Assembly (NCBI RefSeq): GCF_943914015.1
Contig: NZ_CALUAK010000027.1
Location: forward strand, 1 to 7,728
Reading direction: 5' to 3'
Origin: an uncultured Corynebacterium sp.
GTDB lineage: Bacteria > Actinomycetota > Actinomycetes > Mycobacteriales > Mycobacteriaceae
Length of the DNA stretch: 7,728 nucleotides
Below the pieces are notes generated by a model. It was not told where the DNA came from, searched no databases, and saw only the letters and a program-made list of their open reading frames with translations. Shown one piece after another: positions 1 to 5,120 of the stretch; within the stretch, counting starts at the first letter, position 1, and the number at the start of each line of letters is the position of its first letter. A program made the translations under genes and the position numbers.

Positions 1-506
1 ACAGGCCGGAGGCAGCCGACAAGCCGGCCGACGAGATCTCCGCGCGCCGGGTGGCCAACGTGCAAAAGCTCGTCACCGAGGTTCGCCGCTTCCGTTCTGA
101 CCAGGGTGTCAAGCCCTCCCAGAAGGTGCCGGCACGCATCGACTTCGCTGCAGCCGATCTTGCCGGGATGGAGGATGCCGTCCGCGACCTCGTCCGCCTG
201 ACCGCCCCAGAAGATGACTTCACCCCGACGGCCTCCATCGAGATCCGTCTGGCGGAAAAGACCGTCCTCGTCGAGGTGGATACCTCCGGTACCATCGATG
301 TCGCTGCTGAAATTAAGCGCTGCCAGAAGGACATCGCTAAGCAAGATAAGGAACTGGAAACCACCGGCAAGAAGCTCAGCAACGAGGCCTTCTTGTCCAA
401 GGCCCCTGAGGCCGTGGTGGAGAAGATCAAGACCCGCCGCGAGGTTGCACAGGCCGAAAAGGAACGCCTGACCGCACGCCTTGCACAGCTGGAGAAAATG
501 CAATGA
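1..506 (+). CDS. valS: Valine--tRNA ligase, C-terminal part (5' end outside window)
   Basis: This is the tail of a class I aminoacyl-tRNA synthetase that charges tRNA-Val in the cytoplasm. The reading frame is open from base 3, so the gene enters from the left edge and only about 167 codons are visible. Visible parts are the end of the anticodon-binding domain (VRRFRSDQGVKPSQKVPA, encoded from about base 80) and then a charged, heptad-like helical segment from KRCQKDIAKQDKEL to the end LAQLEKMQ. That segment matches the C-terminal coiled-coil arm typical of ValRS, which contacts the tRNA. The catalytic HIGH and KMSKS motifs lie upstream and cannot be checked. The stop codon overlaps the folC start (ATGA at 503-506), so the two genes are translationally coupled. 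The valS-folC order is common in Actinobacteria and Firmicutes. A GTG at base 51 is internal and is not a real start. Confidence 0.95.
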   Translation, partial: RPEAADKPADEISARRVANVQKLVTEVRRFRSDQGVKPSQKVPARIDFAAADLAGMEDAVRDLVRLTAPEDDFTPTASIEIRLAEKTVLVEVDTSGTIDVAAEIKRCQKDIAKQDKELETTGKKLSNEAFLSKAPEAVVEKIKTRREVAQAEKERLTARLAQLEKMQ

Positions 507-1963
507 GCCTAGAGTTCAACGAGTCCGGTCTCACCCTCAACCTTTCGGAAAAGGAAGAGCACGTTGAGCACCGGCCTGTGACCAAGGAAGACCTCGCGCG
601 CCTTGCCGAGGTCGATGCCGAGCACAACGAGCGCTGGAGTGAGATCCACATCGATCCCACGCTGTCGCGCATCGCTAAGCTCATGGATCTGCTGGGTCAC
701 CCCGAGCAGGCGAGCCCCATGATCCACGTGGCTGGCACCAACGGTAAAACCTCGACGGTGCGGATGATCGAGTCCCTCCTCCGTGCGTTCTCGCGTCGTA
801 CGGGGCGAACCACGAGCCCGCATCTGCAGCTCGTGACGGAACGCATCGGAATCGATGGGGAGCCCATGCACCCCGCCGATTACGTCCGCATTTGGGAAGA
901 GATCAAACCCTACGTGGAAATGGTTGACGCCGAATCGGAATACCCGATGAGCAAGTTTGAGGTGCTCACCGCCATGGCTTTCGCAGCTTTCGCCGATGCC
1001 CCCGTTGATGTGGGAGTGGTGGAAGTAGGCATGGGCGGACGCTGGGACGCCACCAACGTCTTGCACGCTGATGTCTCTGTTATTACCCCGGTCGGCCTTG
1101 ACCACCAAGGAATGCTGGGTGACACCATCGGTGAGATTGCAGGCGAGAAGGCCGGCATCATCAAGCCGAAGTGGGACACGGGTGACTTGCTCCGGCCAGG
1201 GCCCGTCACCGTCGTCGGAAAGCAAGATCCGGAAGCCATGCGCGTCATCCTGGAAAAGGCAGTCGAGGAAGACAATTCCGTCGCCCGCTTGGGGCAGGAA
1301 TTCGGTGTTATTGAATCTGCGGTTGCCGTTGGTGGCCAGCAGCTGACCATCCAGGGGCTCGGCGGCAAGTACGAGGACATCTTCCTCCCGCTGTCCGGTG
1401 CACACCAGGCAGAAAACGCCGCTGTGGCGCTTGCTGCCGTCGAAGTATTCTTCGGCGCAGGTTCCGGCCACCAGCTGGATGTCGACACCGTGCGCCGCGG
1501 CTTTGCCCAGGTGCAATCGCCCGGTCGTTTGGAGCGCGTCCGCGCAACACCGACCACATTCATCGATGCTGCCCACAACCCGCACGGCGCGAGGGCGCTG
1601 GCCGGCGCCATGGCCCGGGACTTCGACTTCCGTCGCCTCATCGGCGTCATGGCCTGCCTGGGTGACAAGGACGTCGACGGAGTTCTCACACAGCTGGAGT
1701 CCGTCATGGACGAGGTTGTCTGCACCGTCAACACCTCGCCCCGCTGCCTGCCAGCAGACGAACTGGCGGACAAAGCCCACGCCATCTTCGGTGAGGAGCG
1801 CGTCCACGTGGCAGACGACCTCGCCACTGCAGTGGAACGCGCTGTTGAACTTGCCGAAGACCCCACGGAAGGCGATACCGTCTCCGGTGGCGGCATCCTC
1901 ATCACCGGTTCGGTGGTGACAGCAGGCGAGGCACGCACGCTGTTTGGAAAGGATCCCGCATGA
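503..1963 (+). CDS. folC: Bifunctional dihydrofolate synthase/folylpolyglutamate synthase
   Basis: This ATP-dependent cytoplasmic ligase of the Mur ligase family adds glutamate to dihydropteroate and then to reduced folates, making and retaining folate polyglutamates. The 486-residue length suits an actinobacterial FolC. Visible motifs are the P-loop GTNGKTS at residues 78-84, VEVGMGGRWDATN at 173-185, the Mg/ATP-site segment VGLDHQGMLGDT from about 197, GEKAGIIK at 214-221 with the lysine that is carbamoylated in this family, HQAEN at 301-305, and the start of the C-terminal ligase domain with GRLE at 341-344 and DAAHNP at 355-360. The ATG overlaps the valS stop and has GGAG at 491-494, eight bases upstream. 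An N-terminal extension of about 45 residues precedes the conserved domain. The gene ends in an ATGA overlap with the next gene. Confidence 0.96.
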   Translation: MSLEFNESGLTLNLSEKEEHVEHRPVTKEDLARLAEVDAEHNERWSEIHIDPTLSRIAKLMDLLGHPEQASPMIHVAGTNGKTSTVRMIESLLRAFSRRTGRTTSPHLQLVTERIGIDGEPMHPADYVRIWEEIKPYVEMVDAESEYPMSKFEVLTAMAFAAFADAPVDVGVVEVGMGGRWDATNVLHADVSVITPVGLDHQGMLGDTIGEIAGEKAGIIKPKWDTGDLLRPGPVTVVGKQDPEAMRVILEKAVEEDNSVARLGQEFGVIESAVAVGGQQLTIQGLGGKYEDIFLPLSGAHQAENAAVALAAVEVFFGAGSGHQLDVDTVRRGFAQVQSPGRLERVRATPTTFIDAAHNPHGARALAGAMARDFDFRRLIGVMACLGDKDVDGVLTQLESVMDEVVCTVNTSPRCLPADELADKAHAIFGEERVHVADDLATAVERAVELAEDPTEGDTVSGGGILITGSVVTAGEARTLFGKDPA

Positions 1964-2370
1964 CCGACGCCCCCGAATACGGCCCGCTTGGCCCCGGGCA
2001 GAAACCAGTAAAAGACCCGATCAAGGGGCTGCGTGGCGTGATGAGCAGTGTCCTCATCACTGAAGCAATTACCCTCGGCCTGGTGCTCACCGTGATCTCC
2101 AAGTTTGGTGACCTGTGGCAGCCCGCCAACATCTGGTTCGTTTCCCTCGTCGCCGTGGCTCACGTTGTGGCCGCGTTTTTGCAGCGCTTCAGCTGGGCCA
2201 TCTGGCTAAACATCGTGCTCCAAGTGGTGGCCCTCGGTGGCTTTTTCATCCACTGGTCCATGGGGGCCGTGGTGATCATTTTCATCCTCTTGTGGATCTT
2301 CGTGTTCTACCTGCGCAACGTGATTATTGAAAGGAAGAAGCGTGGGTTGCTCACCACGCAGCACACATAA
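1960..2370 (+). CDS. DUF4233 family four-helix membrane protein
   Basis: This small integral membrane protein (136 residues) belongs, by position and appearance, to the DUF4233 family, which in Actinobacteria regularly follows folC (as Rv2446c does in M. tuberculosis). Its biochemical function is unknown. Four hydrophobic helices are visible at about residues 28-48, 56-75, 79-98 and 101-118. A proline/glycine-rich cytoplasmic-looking N-terminus precedes them, and a basic tail (IERKKRG, about 123-129) suggests an inside C-terminus. The start ATG overlaps the folC stop and is preceded by AAAGGA at 1948-1953, six bases upstream. The stop codon shares one base with the next start (TAATG at 2368-2372). 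The coupling to folC suggests co-expression, but a role in folate biology is only inference. Confidence 0.88.
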   Translation: MTDAPEYGPLGPGQKPVKDPIKGLRGVMSSVLITEAITLGLVLTVISKFGDLWQPANIWFVSLVAVAHVVAAFLQRFSWAIWLNIVLQVVALGGFFIHWSMGAVVIIFILLWIFVFYLRNVIIERKKRGLLTTQHT

Positions 2371-2690
2371 TGAAATTTATTTATGGTTTTGCCACGATCT
2401 GCTTCCTGCTCACCGCCGTAACCTACTTCATGGGGGGCCGTTGGGGCTGGGGCGCAGCAATCCTCATCCTGGGGATTGGGCTAGCAGTCCTCACGTTCAT
2501 TGAGTTCAAGAAACCTCCCCAGGTGGAGTTCACGGCCTCGGTGGCGGCATCCATCCCGGATGAGACGAAGGTGGACATCGTGCGGCTCAAGCGCGACGGT
2601 GACTCAGCTTCCGCAGTCAAGGCCCTCCGCGGGGCTGTCCCCGGCTTATCTCTCCCGGATGCGAAGGATGCCGTAGATAGATTCTTCTAG
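2370..2690 (+). CDS. Small membrane protein with ribosomal L7/L12 C-terminal-like tail
   Basis: This 106-residue protein has no name I recognise. Two hydrophobic stretches are visible, at about residues 4-21 and 27-44, forming a helical hairpin split by GGRWGWG. A soluble C-terminal segment follows from about residue 66 (TKVDIVRLKRDGDSASAVK, then ALRGAVPGLSLPDAKDAVD). The pattern of a hydrophobic strand, then a helix with K-x-L-R, then G-L-x-L-x-x-A-K-D-x-V resembles the ribosomal protein L7/L12 C-terminal domain (for example IKAVRGATGLGLKEAKDLV). That fold also occurs in small non-ribosomal proteins. No ribosome binding site is visible before the ATG, whose first base is the last base of the preceding TAA, so translation should depend on coupling to the DUF4233 gene. 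It is the last gene of the valS-folC operon, just ahead of a hairpin terminator. The function is unknown. Confidence 0.8.
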   Translation: MKFIYGFATICFLLTAVTYFMGGRWGWGAAILILGIGLAVLTFIEFKKPPQVEFTASVAASIPDETKVDIVRLKRDGDSASAVKALRGAVPGLSLPDAKDAVDRFF

Positions 2691-2695
2691 TTCCT

Positions 2696-2739
2696 CGGAT
2701 GCCCCCAATTGGTATGACTGCTGATTGGGGGCACATCCG
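2696..2739 (+). terminator. Hairpin terminator of the valS-folC operon
   Basis: A long inverted repeat starts six bases after the last operon stop. The left arm CGGATGCCCCCAAT (2696-2709) pairs with the right arm ATTGGGGGCACATCCG (2724-2739); every base of the left arm is matched, with a two-base bulge on the right side. The loop is 14 bases. No clear T-run follows, so it is not a textbook intrinsic terminator, but its stability and position argue for transcription termination or 3' end protection. Confidence 0.65.
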
Positions 2740-2782
2740 TCATTACCATGAAAATGTAAACAGCCAACAAACAGTAAAAACT

Positions 2783-3073
2783 TTGTGTTTAAAACCACTA
2801 GCTGTGGTGGTGCTTGCAGCATTAGGTTTGGGGTTAGGTAATGAGTCTGCCTCCGGCTCTGAGGCATCTCCCGTGTTTATTTGGGCGCGCTCGGAAAGCG
2901 AAGTTGACCATTTAGTTTCTTCGATGCAGGAAGTCAGAGAGATACCAACAGCATGGTGTGTTATCTACGATCAAGCTCCTACTCGAGTCCACACCTATGC
3001 GCCTATGGTCTGCTTTAGTGGTATGGCAGAGACACGCAATCGAATTACCGTCGATTTGCCCTGTGGGGTATGA
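2783..3073 (+). CDS. Hypothetical secreted protein, N-terminal part (probably frameshifted)
   Basis: I do not recognise this gene. The frame encodes a likely Sec signal peptide: a short n-region with CLKP, a hydrophobic core LAVVVLAALGLGLG, then a small polar stretch with a possible cleavage after GSEA. A mature part with cysteines in AWCVIYD and MVCFSG follows. The frame is open back to an ATG at 2699, but 2699 and the next ATG at 2714 lie inside the operon hairpin and have no ribosome binding site. The TTG at 2783 gives a normal-length signal peptide but also lacks one, so the start is uncertain. Codons such as AGA, ATA, TTA and CTA are frequent here and unlike the flanking genes. The frame ends at a TGA just after a GGGG run. 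A one-base shift there would carry it into the next frame for a protein of about 226 residues. Confidence 0.45.
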   Translation: MCLKPLAVVVLAALGLGLGNESASGSEASPVFIWARSESEVDHLVSSMQEVREIPTAWCVIYDQAPTRVHTYAPMVCFSGMAETRNRITVDLPCGV

Positions 3074-3077
3074 AACT

Positions 3078-3464
3078 ATGACAGAAGGAGACGGAACTCC
3101 ACACTTTTTGTGGAGCAGCTCGCAACCCATTGATTACTGTTACAGTGTTTTTTCCTGTCCGCTGGGTTTCGGTGCGTGGGAGTTTTCCACATGCGCGGAG
3201 GCGTTACCACCATTACCACCTAGAACCTTAGAAGGGTGGGGGACCATAAAGAAAGGACAGCACCGAGTAGCCGTATGTGGCAATCCCCGCCAGGATAGCC
3301 CCGTGCATAACGCGAAACAGAGCGGTAATGGTTGGGATGTCGAAATGAGGGGGAAAAACTTGCACCTCGAAGAGACGTATTTTACAGGGGCAGAAGGGCA
3401 GTGGGATGCCCTGGATCAGGAAGGGTGGGATCGCCATGCCACGATTTATTGGCAGCTCCGCTGA
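3078..3464 (+). CDS. Hypothetical protein, probable C-terminal continuation of the secreted protein
   Basis: I do not recognise this gene. This frame is 3' to, and one base out of register with, the signal-peptide frame. If it starts on its own at the ATG at 3078 it encodes 128 residues with no signal peptide and only a weak GTGGGG upstream. Several cysteines (YCYSVFSC, STCAEA, VAVCGN) fit an exported, disulfide-bonded protein better than a cytoplasmic one. This supports the view that it is the continuation of the upstream signal-peptide frame. Other visible features are a proline-rich LPPLPPRT stretch and a tryptophan-rich end (QWDALDQEGWDRHATIYWQL). The frame is also open upstream to an ATG at 2958, but that part is out of frame with the signal-peptide protein and looks like its shadow. 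It overlaps the next frame by 29 bases. The function is unknown. Confidence 0.45.
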   Translation: MTEGDGTPHFLWSSSQPIDYCYSVFSCPLGFGAWEFSTCAEALPPLPPRTLEGWGTIKKGQHRVAVCGNPRQDSPVHNAKQSGNGWDVEMRGKNLHLEETYFTGAEGQWDALDQEGWDRHATIYWQLR

Positions 3465-3831
3465 TGTGGGCAGTGAGATAGCACGGCGGATGGTGAGTGG
3501 GCATTATCCTCGTCAGGTGTTTAGTTTTCCCGGAAGCGTGGGGGAGGTTGCCTTCAGCTTCGATGAACCGATCTTCCCAGTGCAAGCAGAGAATGCGACA
3601 AAGCATCAGCTTGGTGCCACGGGATGGATTTCGGTGATTCGGTTCCGCTTACAGCATCCGGACGTTCCTGTACGCGGGTGCCTGTGGGCGGATTCCGCGT
3701 GGGTTGTTCATCTCTCACTCACCCCAGATATCGAGGTAACGGTGCGGATGGGGGACGGCGACCCCCATGCCGGTGAAGAGGGTGTGGAGAAAACGTACTA
3801 CGGCTGGCATGCCGTCACCACAACTATCTAG
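3436..3831 (+). CDS. Hypothetical protein of the islet (131 residues)
   Basis: I do not recognise this gene. The ATG at 3436 is preceded by a purine-rich AGGAAGGG (3418-3425) and GGTGGG (3424-3429), a plausible ribosome binding site, so I prefer it to the in-frame ATG at 3406. There is no signal peptide or membrane segment. The protein seems mostly beta-structured with alternating hydrophobic strands (VFSFP, EVAFSFD, WISVIRFRL, WVVHLSL, EVTVRM), and has a single cysteine. It begins inside the end of the preceding frame, in another register. It could therefore be a separate, translationally coupled gene, or a third fragment of one decayed gene. The own ribosome binding site favours a separate gene. 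Its stop lies 14 bases before the ndk start, and the likely ndk promoter overlaps its end. A role as partner or immunity-type protein for the secreted product is only speculation. Confidence 0.45.
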   Translation: MPRFIGSSADVGSEIARRMVSGHYPRQVFSFPGSVGEVAFSFDEPIFPVQAENATKHQLGATGWISVIRFRLQHPDVPVRGCLWADSAWVVHLSLTPDIEVTVRMGDGDPHAGEEGVEKTYYGWHAVTTTI

Positions 3832-3837
3832 TAAAGT
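3832..3837 (+). promoter_or_regulatory. Possible -10 box for a leaderless ndk transcript
   Basis: TAAAGT fits the actinobacterial TAnnnT -10 pattern and ends eight bases before the ndk ATG at 3846. A start of transcription 6-9 bases downstream would fall at or next to the ATG. No Shine-Dalgarno sequence precedes that ATG, which fits a leaderless mRNA as is common in corynebacteria. No good -35 box is seen. Confidence 0.35.
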
Positions 3838-3845
3838 TGTCCACC

Positions 3846-4256
3846 ATGACTGAACGTACACTCATTCTTATCAAGCCCGACGGTGTCAAGAACGGCCACG
3901 TGGGCGAGATCATTTCCCGCATCGAGCGCAAGGGCCTGAAGCTCGTCGCTCTGGATCTGCGCGTTGCTGACAAGGCCACCGCCGAGAAGCACTACGCAGA
4001 GCACGAGGGCAAGCCCTTCTACGGTGAGCTCGTTGATTTCATCACCTCCGCGCCACTCATCGCCGGTGTCATCGAGGGCGAGCGCGCCATCGAGGCATGG
4101 CGTCAGCTGGCCGGCGGCACCGATCCGGTATCCAAGGCAACCCCCGGCTCCATCCGTGGCGACTTCGCCCTCACTGTTGGTGAGAACGTTGTGCACGGCT
4201 CCGATTCCCCCGAGTCCGCCGAGCGCGAGATCAAGATCTGGTTCCCGGACCTGTAA
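3846..4256 (+). CDS. ndk: Nucleoside diphosphate kinase
   Basis: This cytoplasmic enzyme transfers the gamma-phosphate of ATP to other (deoxy)nucleoside diphosphates through a phospho-histidine, balancing NTP and dNTP pools. The 136-residue length is normal for the family. Visible motifs are the N-terminal strand ERTLILIKPDGVKNG (residues 3-17), the nucleotide-binding region GGTDPVSKATPGSIRGDFA (about 90-108), and the active-site NVVHGSDS (114-121) with catalytic His117. The ATG at 3846 is chosen because MTERTLILIKPD is the usual family start. A TTG at 3837 in the same frame would add only three residues and overlaps the likely -10 box. The gene is followed by an intrinsic terminator and overlaps, tail to tail, the convergent membrane-protein gene by 26 bases. 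In the actinobacterial block ndk normally follows the DUF4233 gene closely; here an islet separates them. Confidence 0.97.
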   Translation: MTERTLILIKPDGVKNGHVGEIISRIERKGLKLVALDLRVADKATAEKHYAEHEGKPFYGELVDFITSAPLIAGVIEGERAIEAWRQLAGGTDPVSKATPGSIRGDFALTVGENVVHGSDSPESAEREIKIWFPDL

Positions 4257-4947
4257 AAGCTTGTTTTAGACCACTGGCTGTAAGCTCCACGTTCCATTCG
4301 TGGGGCTTATTTTTATATCCGATGGTGCTGATTCTGGCAGCACCTCGTTGCTCCATGTTCTTGCACGCATCTACGACTTCGTCCGGATCCGCATCGATCC
4401 TGGAGGCGAGAGTTTTCATCTTCATGCGCCACCCGCCGGTTACCCCGCAGTCGCGAAGCTCCCGCATGGCCTCGCTCTCCACGTCGGATGCAGGGGCTGG
4501 CAATGCCCGTGCTGGTTCGCCGAGGACTCGGTTAACCCGGTTCTTAACCGTCTGGTGGGAACGGCGGGCATCGGCGATGAAGCCCAATGACATGATGACT
4601 GACCAGATTCCGAACAGGCCGTACATGCGTACATCGGGGGAGAGGTCGAACGCAGGAACGATGGAATCGCCGACAATGTCCATGAACATGCTGGCCGCAA
4701 ATGCGATGGCAATGCCGGTTGGCTTTTGGTCTGCGAAATCCTCGGAGTGCTCACGTACAGCAAACACGCTAAACTCCGGGGTTTTCCTGAGCACGAATCC
4801 GCCGACGGCCACGGTCAGAACACCAAAAATGATGAGCCACAAGGCGTTTTGCATTTCCATTGCCACGCGAAATGCGGCAAACGCGACGGCGGGGGCGACG
4901 TACTTTAGTGGTTCAAAAGGTGGGATTTTCGCGGGCTCACGGGACAT
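4231..4947 (-). CDS. Four-helix membrane protein with C-terminal winged-helix-like domain
   Basis: I cannot name this protein. With the start used here it has 238 residues. Four hydrophobic segments are visible at about residues 15-30, 34-53, 76-98 and 108-125. A basic linker follows (about 127-141), then a soluble domain at about 156-231 with SEAMRELRDCG, then TLASRIDADPDEVVDACKNM, then a strand pair and ELTASGLKQAF. The last region has the helix - helix - wing - helix look of a winged helix-turn-helix, so a membrane-bound regulator or protein-interaction module is possible. An ATG at 4962 in the same frame would add five residues, but it lies inside the probable -10 box, so the ATG at 4947 is preferred. 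The C-terminus runs through the ndk terminator and 26 bases into ndk; its sequence there stays sensible (LTASGLKQ), so the frame is not just read-through. It is divergent from rne. Confidence 0.8.
   Translation of the reverse strand: MSREPAKIPPFEPLKYVAPAVAFAAFRVAMEMQNALWLIIFGVLTVAVGGFVLRKTPEFSVFAVREHSEDFADQKPTGIAIAFAASMFMDIVGDSIVPAFDLSPDVRMYGLFGIWSVIMSLGFIADARRSHQTVKNRVNRVLGEPARALPAPASDVESEAMRELRDCGVTGGWRMKMKTLASRIDADPDEVVDACKNMEQRGAARISTIGYKNKPHEWNVELTASGLKQAFTGPGTRS
4281..4314 (+). terminator. Intrinsic terminator of ndk
   Basis: An 11-base stem, TAAGCTCCACG (4281-4291) with CGTGGGGCTTA (4299-4309), contains one G-U pair, has a seven-base loop and is followed by TTTTT (4310-4314). This is a textbook Rho-independent terminator, 24 bases after the ndk stop. 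On the minus strand the stem is followed by ACAGCC rather than a T-run, so it should act only on + strand transcription. It lies within the coding region of the convergent gene. Confidence 0.9.
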
Positions 4948-4960
4948 GACAAAAGCGTAC

Positions 4961-4990
4961 ATTATTGCCGGAGTCTCTCACGCTGTGCAA
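4961..4990 (-). promoter_or_regulatory. Probable promoter of the minus-strand membrane-protein gene
   Basis: Read on the minus strand, TTGCAC (4990-4985) and AATAAT (4966-4961) form -35 and -10 boxes with an 18-base spacer; AATAAT matches five of six TATAAT positions. The expected transcription start near 4953-4955 lies only about six to eight bases before the ATG at 4947, giving an almost leaderless transcript. Confidence 0.45.
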
Positions 4991-4993
4991 CAA

Positions 4994-4999
4994 TAGATT
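4994..4999 (+). promoter_or_regulatory. Possible -10 box for rne
   Basis: TAGATT fits TAnnnT and is the best -10 candidate in the 158 bases between the divergent gene and rne, but no convincing -35 box stands 16-18 bases upstream. It would give a leader of about 115 bases. CATTAT at 5052-5057 is a weaker alternative. Confidence 0.25.
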
Positions 5000-5002
5000 A
5001 AC

Positions 5003-5092
5003 GGTGCGTTCGCCCGGTCAGCCGGAACGCTGAACCACCCCACAAGACTTTCATTATCCCGAGAGGCGGCGGCAGGAGAACCTGTCAGCGCC
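5003..5092 (+). promoter_or_regulatory. Two stem-loops in the rne leader
   Basis: Hairpin A: GCGTT (5006-5010) pairs with AACGC (5026-5030), and CCGG (5014-5017) pairs with CCGG (5022-5025) around the loop TCAG. A three-base bulge CGC lies on the left, and the stem can extend through GGT (5003-5005) with ACC (5034-5036). Hairpin B: GGCG (5065-5068) pairs with CGCC (5089-5092) and CAGG (5073-5076) with CCTG (5081-5084), with a 4x4 internal loop and an AGAA loop. In E. coli, hairpins in the rne leader let RNase E control its own mRNA. Whether that holds here is inference from position only. Confidence 0.35.
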
Positions 5093-5120
5093 CGGGTACA
5101 AACAAATAAAAGGAGAACCC

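Noticed and set aside
509..2163. Two long minus-strand frames (432 and 417 codons) opposite folC
   Set aside because: Both are antisense shadows of a well-supported folC and show no recognisable domain or ribosome binding site.
2748..2759. Mini-frame ATG AAA ATG TAA as a leader peptide
   Set aside because: Only three codons, no ribosome binding site, no attenuator structure after it.
2699..2782. ATG codons at 2699 and 2714 as start of the signal-peptide protein
   Set aside because: Both lie within the operon terminator hairpin, lack a ribosome binding site, and would put an unusually long polar segment before the signal-peptide core.
3195..3222. TTACCACC repeats as a functional repeat element
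   Set aside because: Only two adjacent copies, explained by the LPPLPP coding stretch.
2691..3836. Insertion sequence or integrative element in the islet
   Set aside because: I found no transposase, integrase, terminal inverted repeats or target duplication; only unexplained small frames.
4322..4996. Long + strand frame (224 codons) opposite the membrane-protein gene
   Set aside because: Its translation is a Ser/Thr/Met/Ala-rich low-structure product typical of an antisense shadow, while the minus strand gives clear membrane helices and a promoter.
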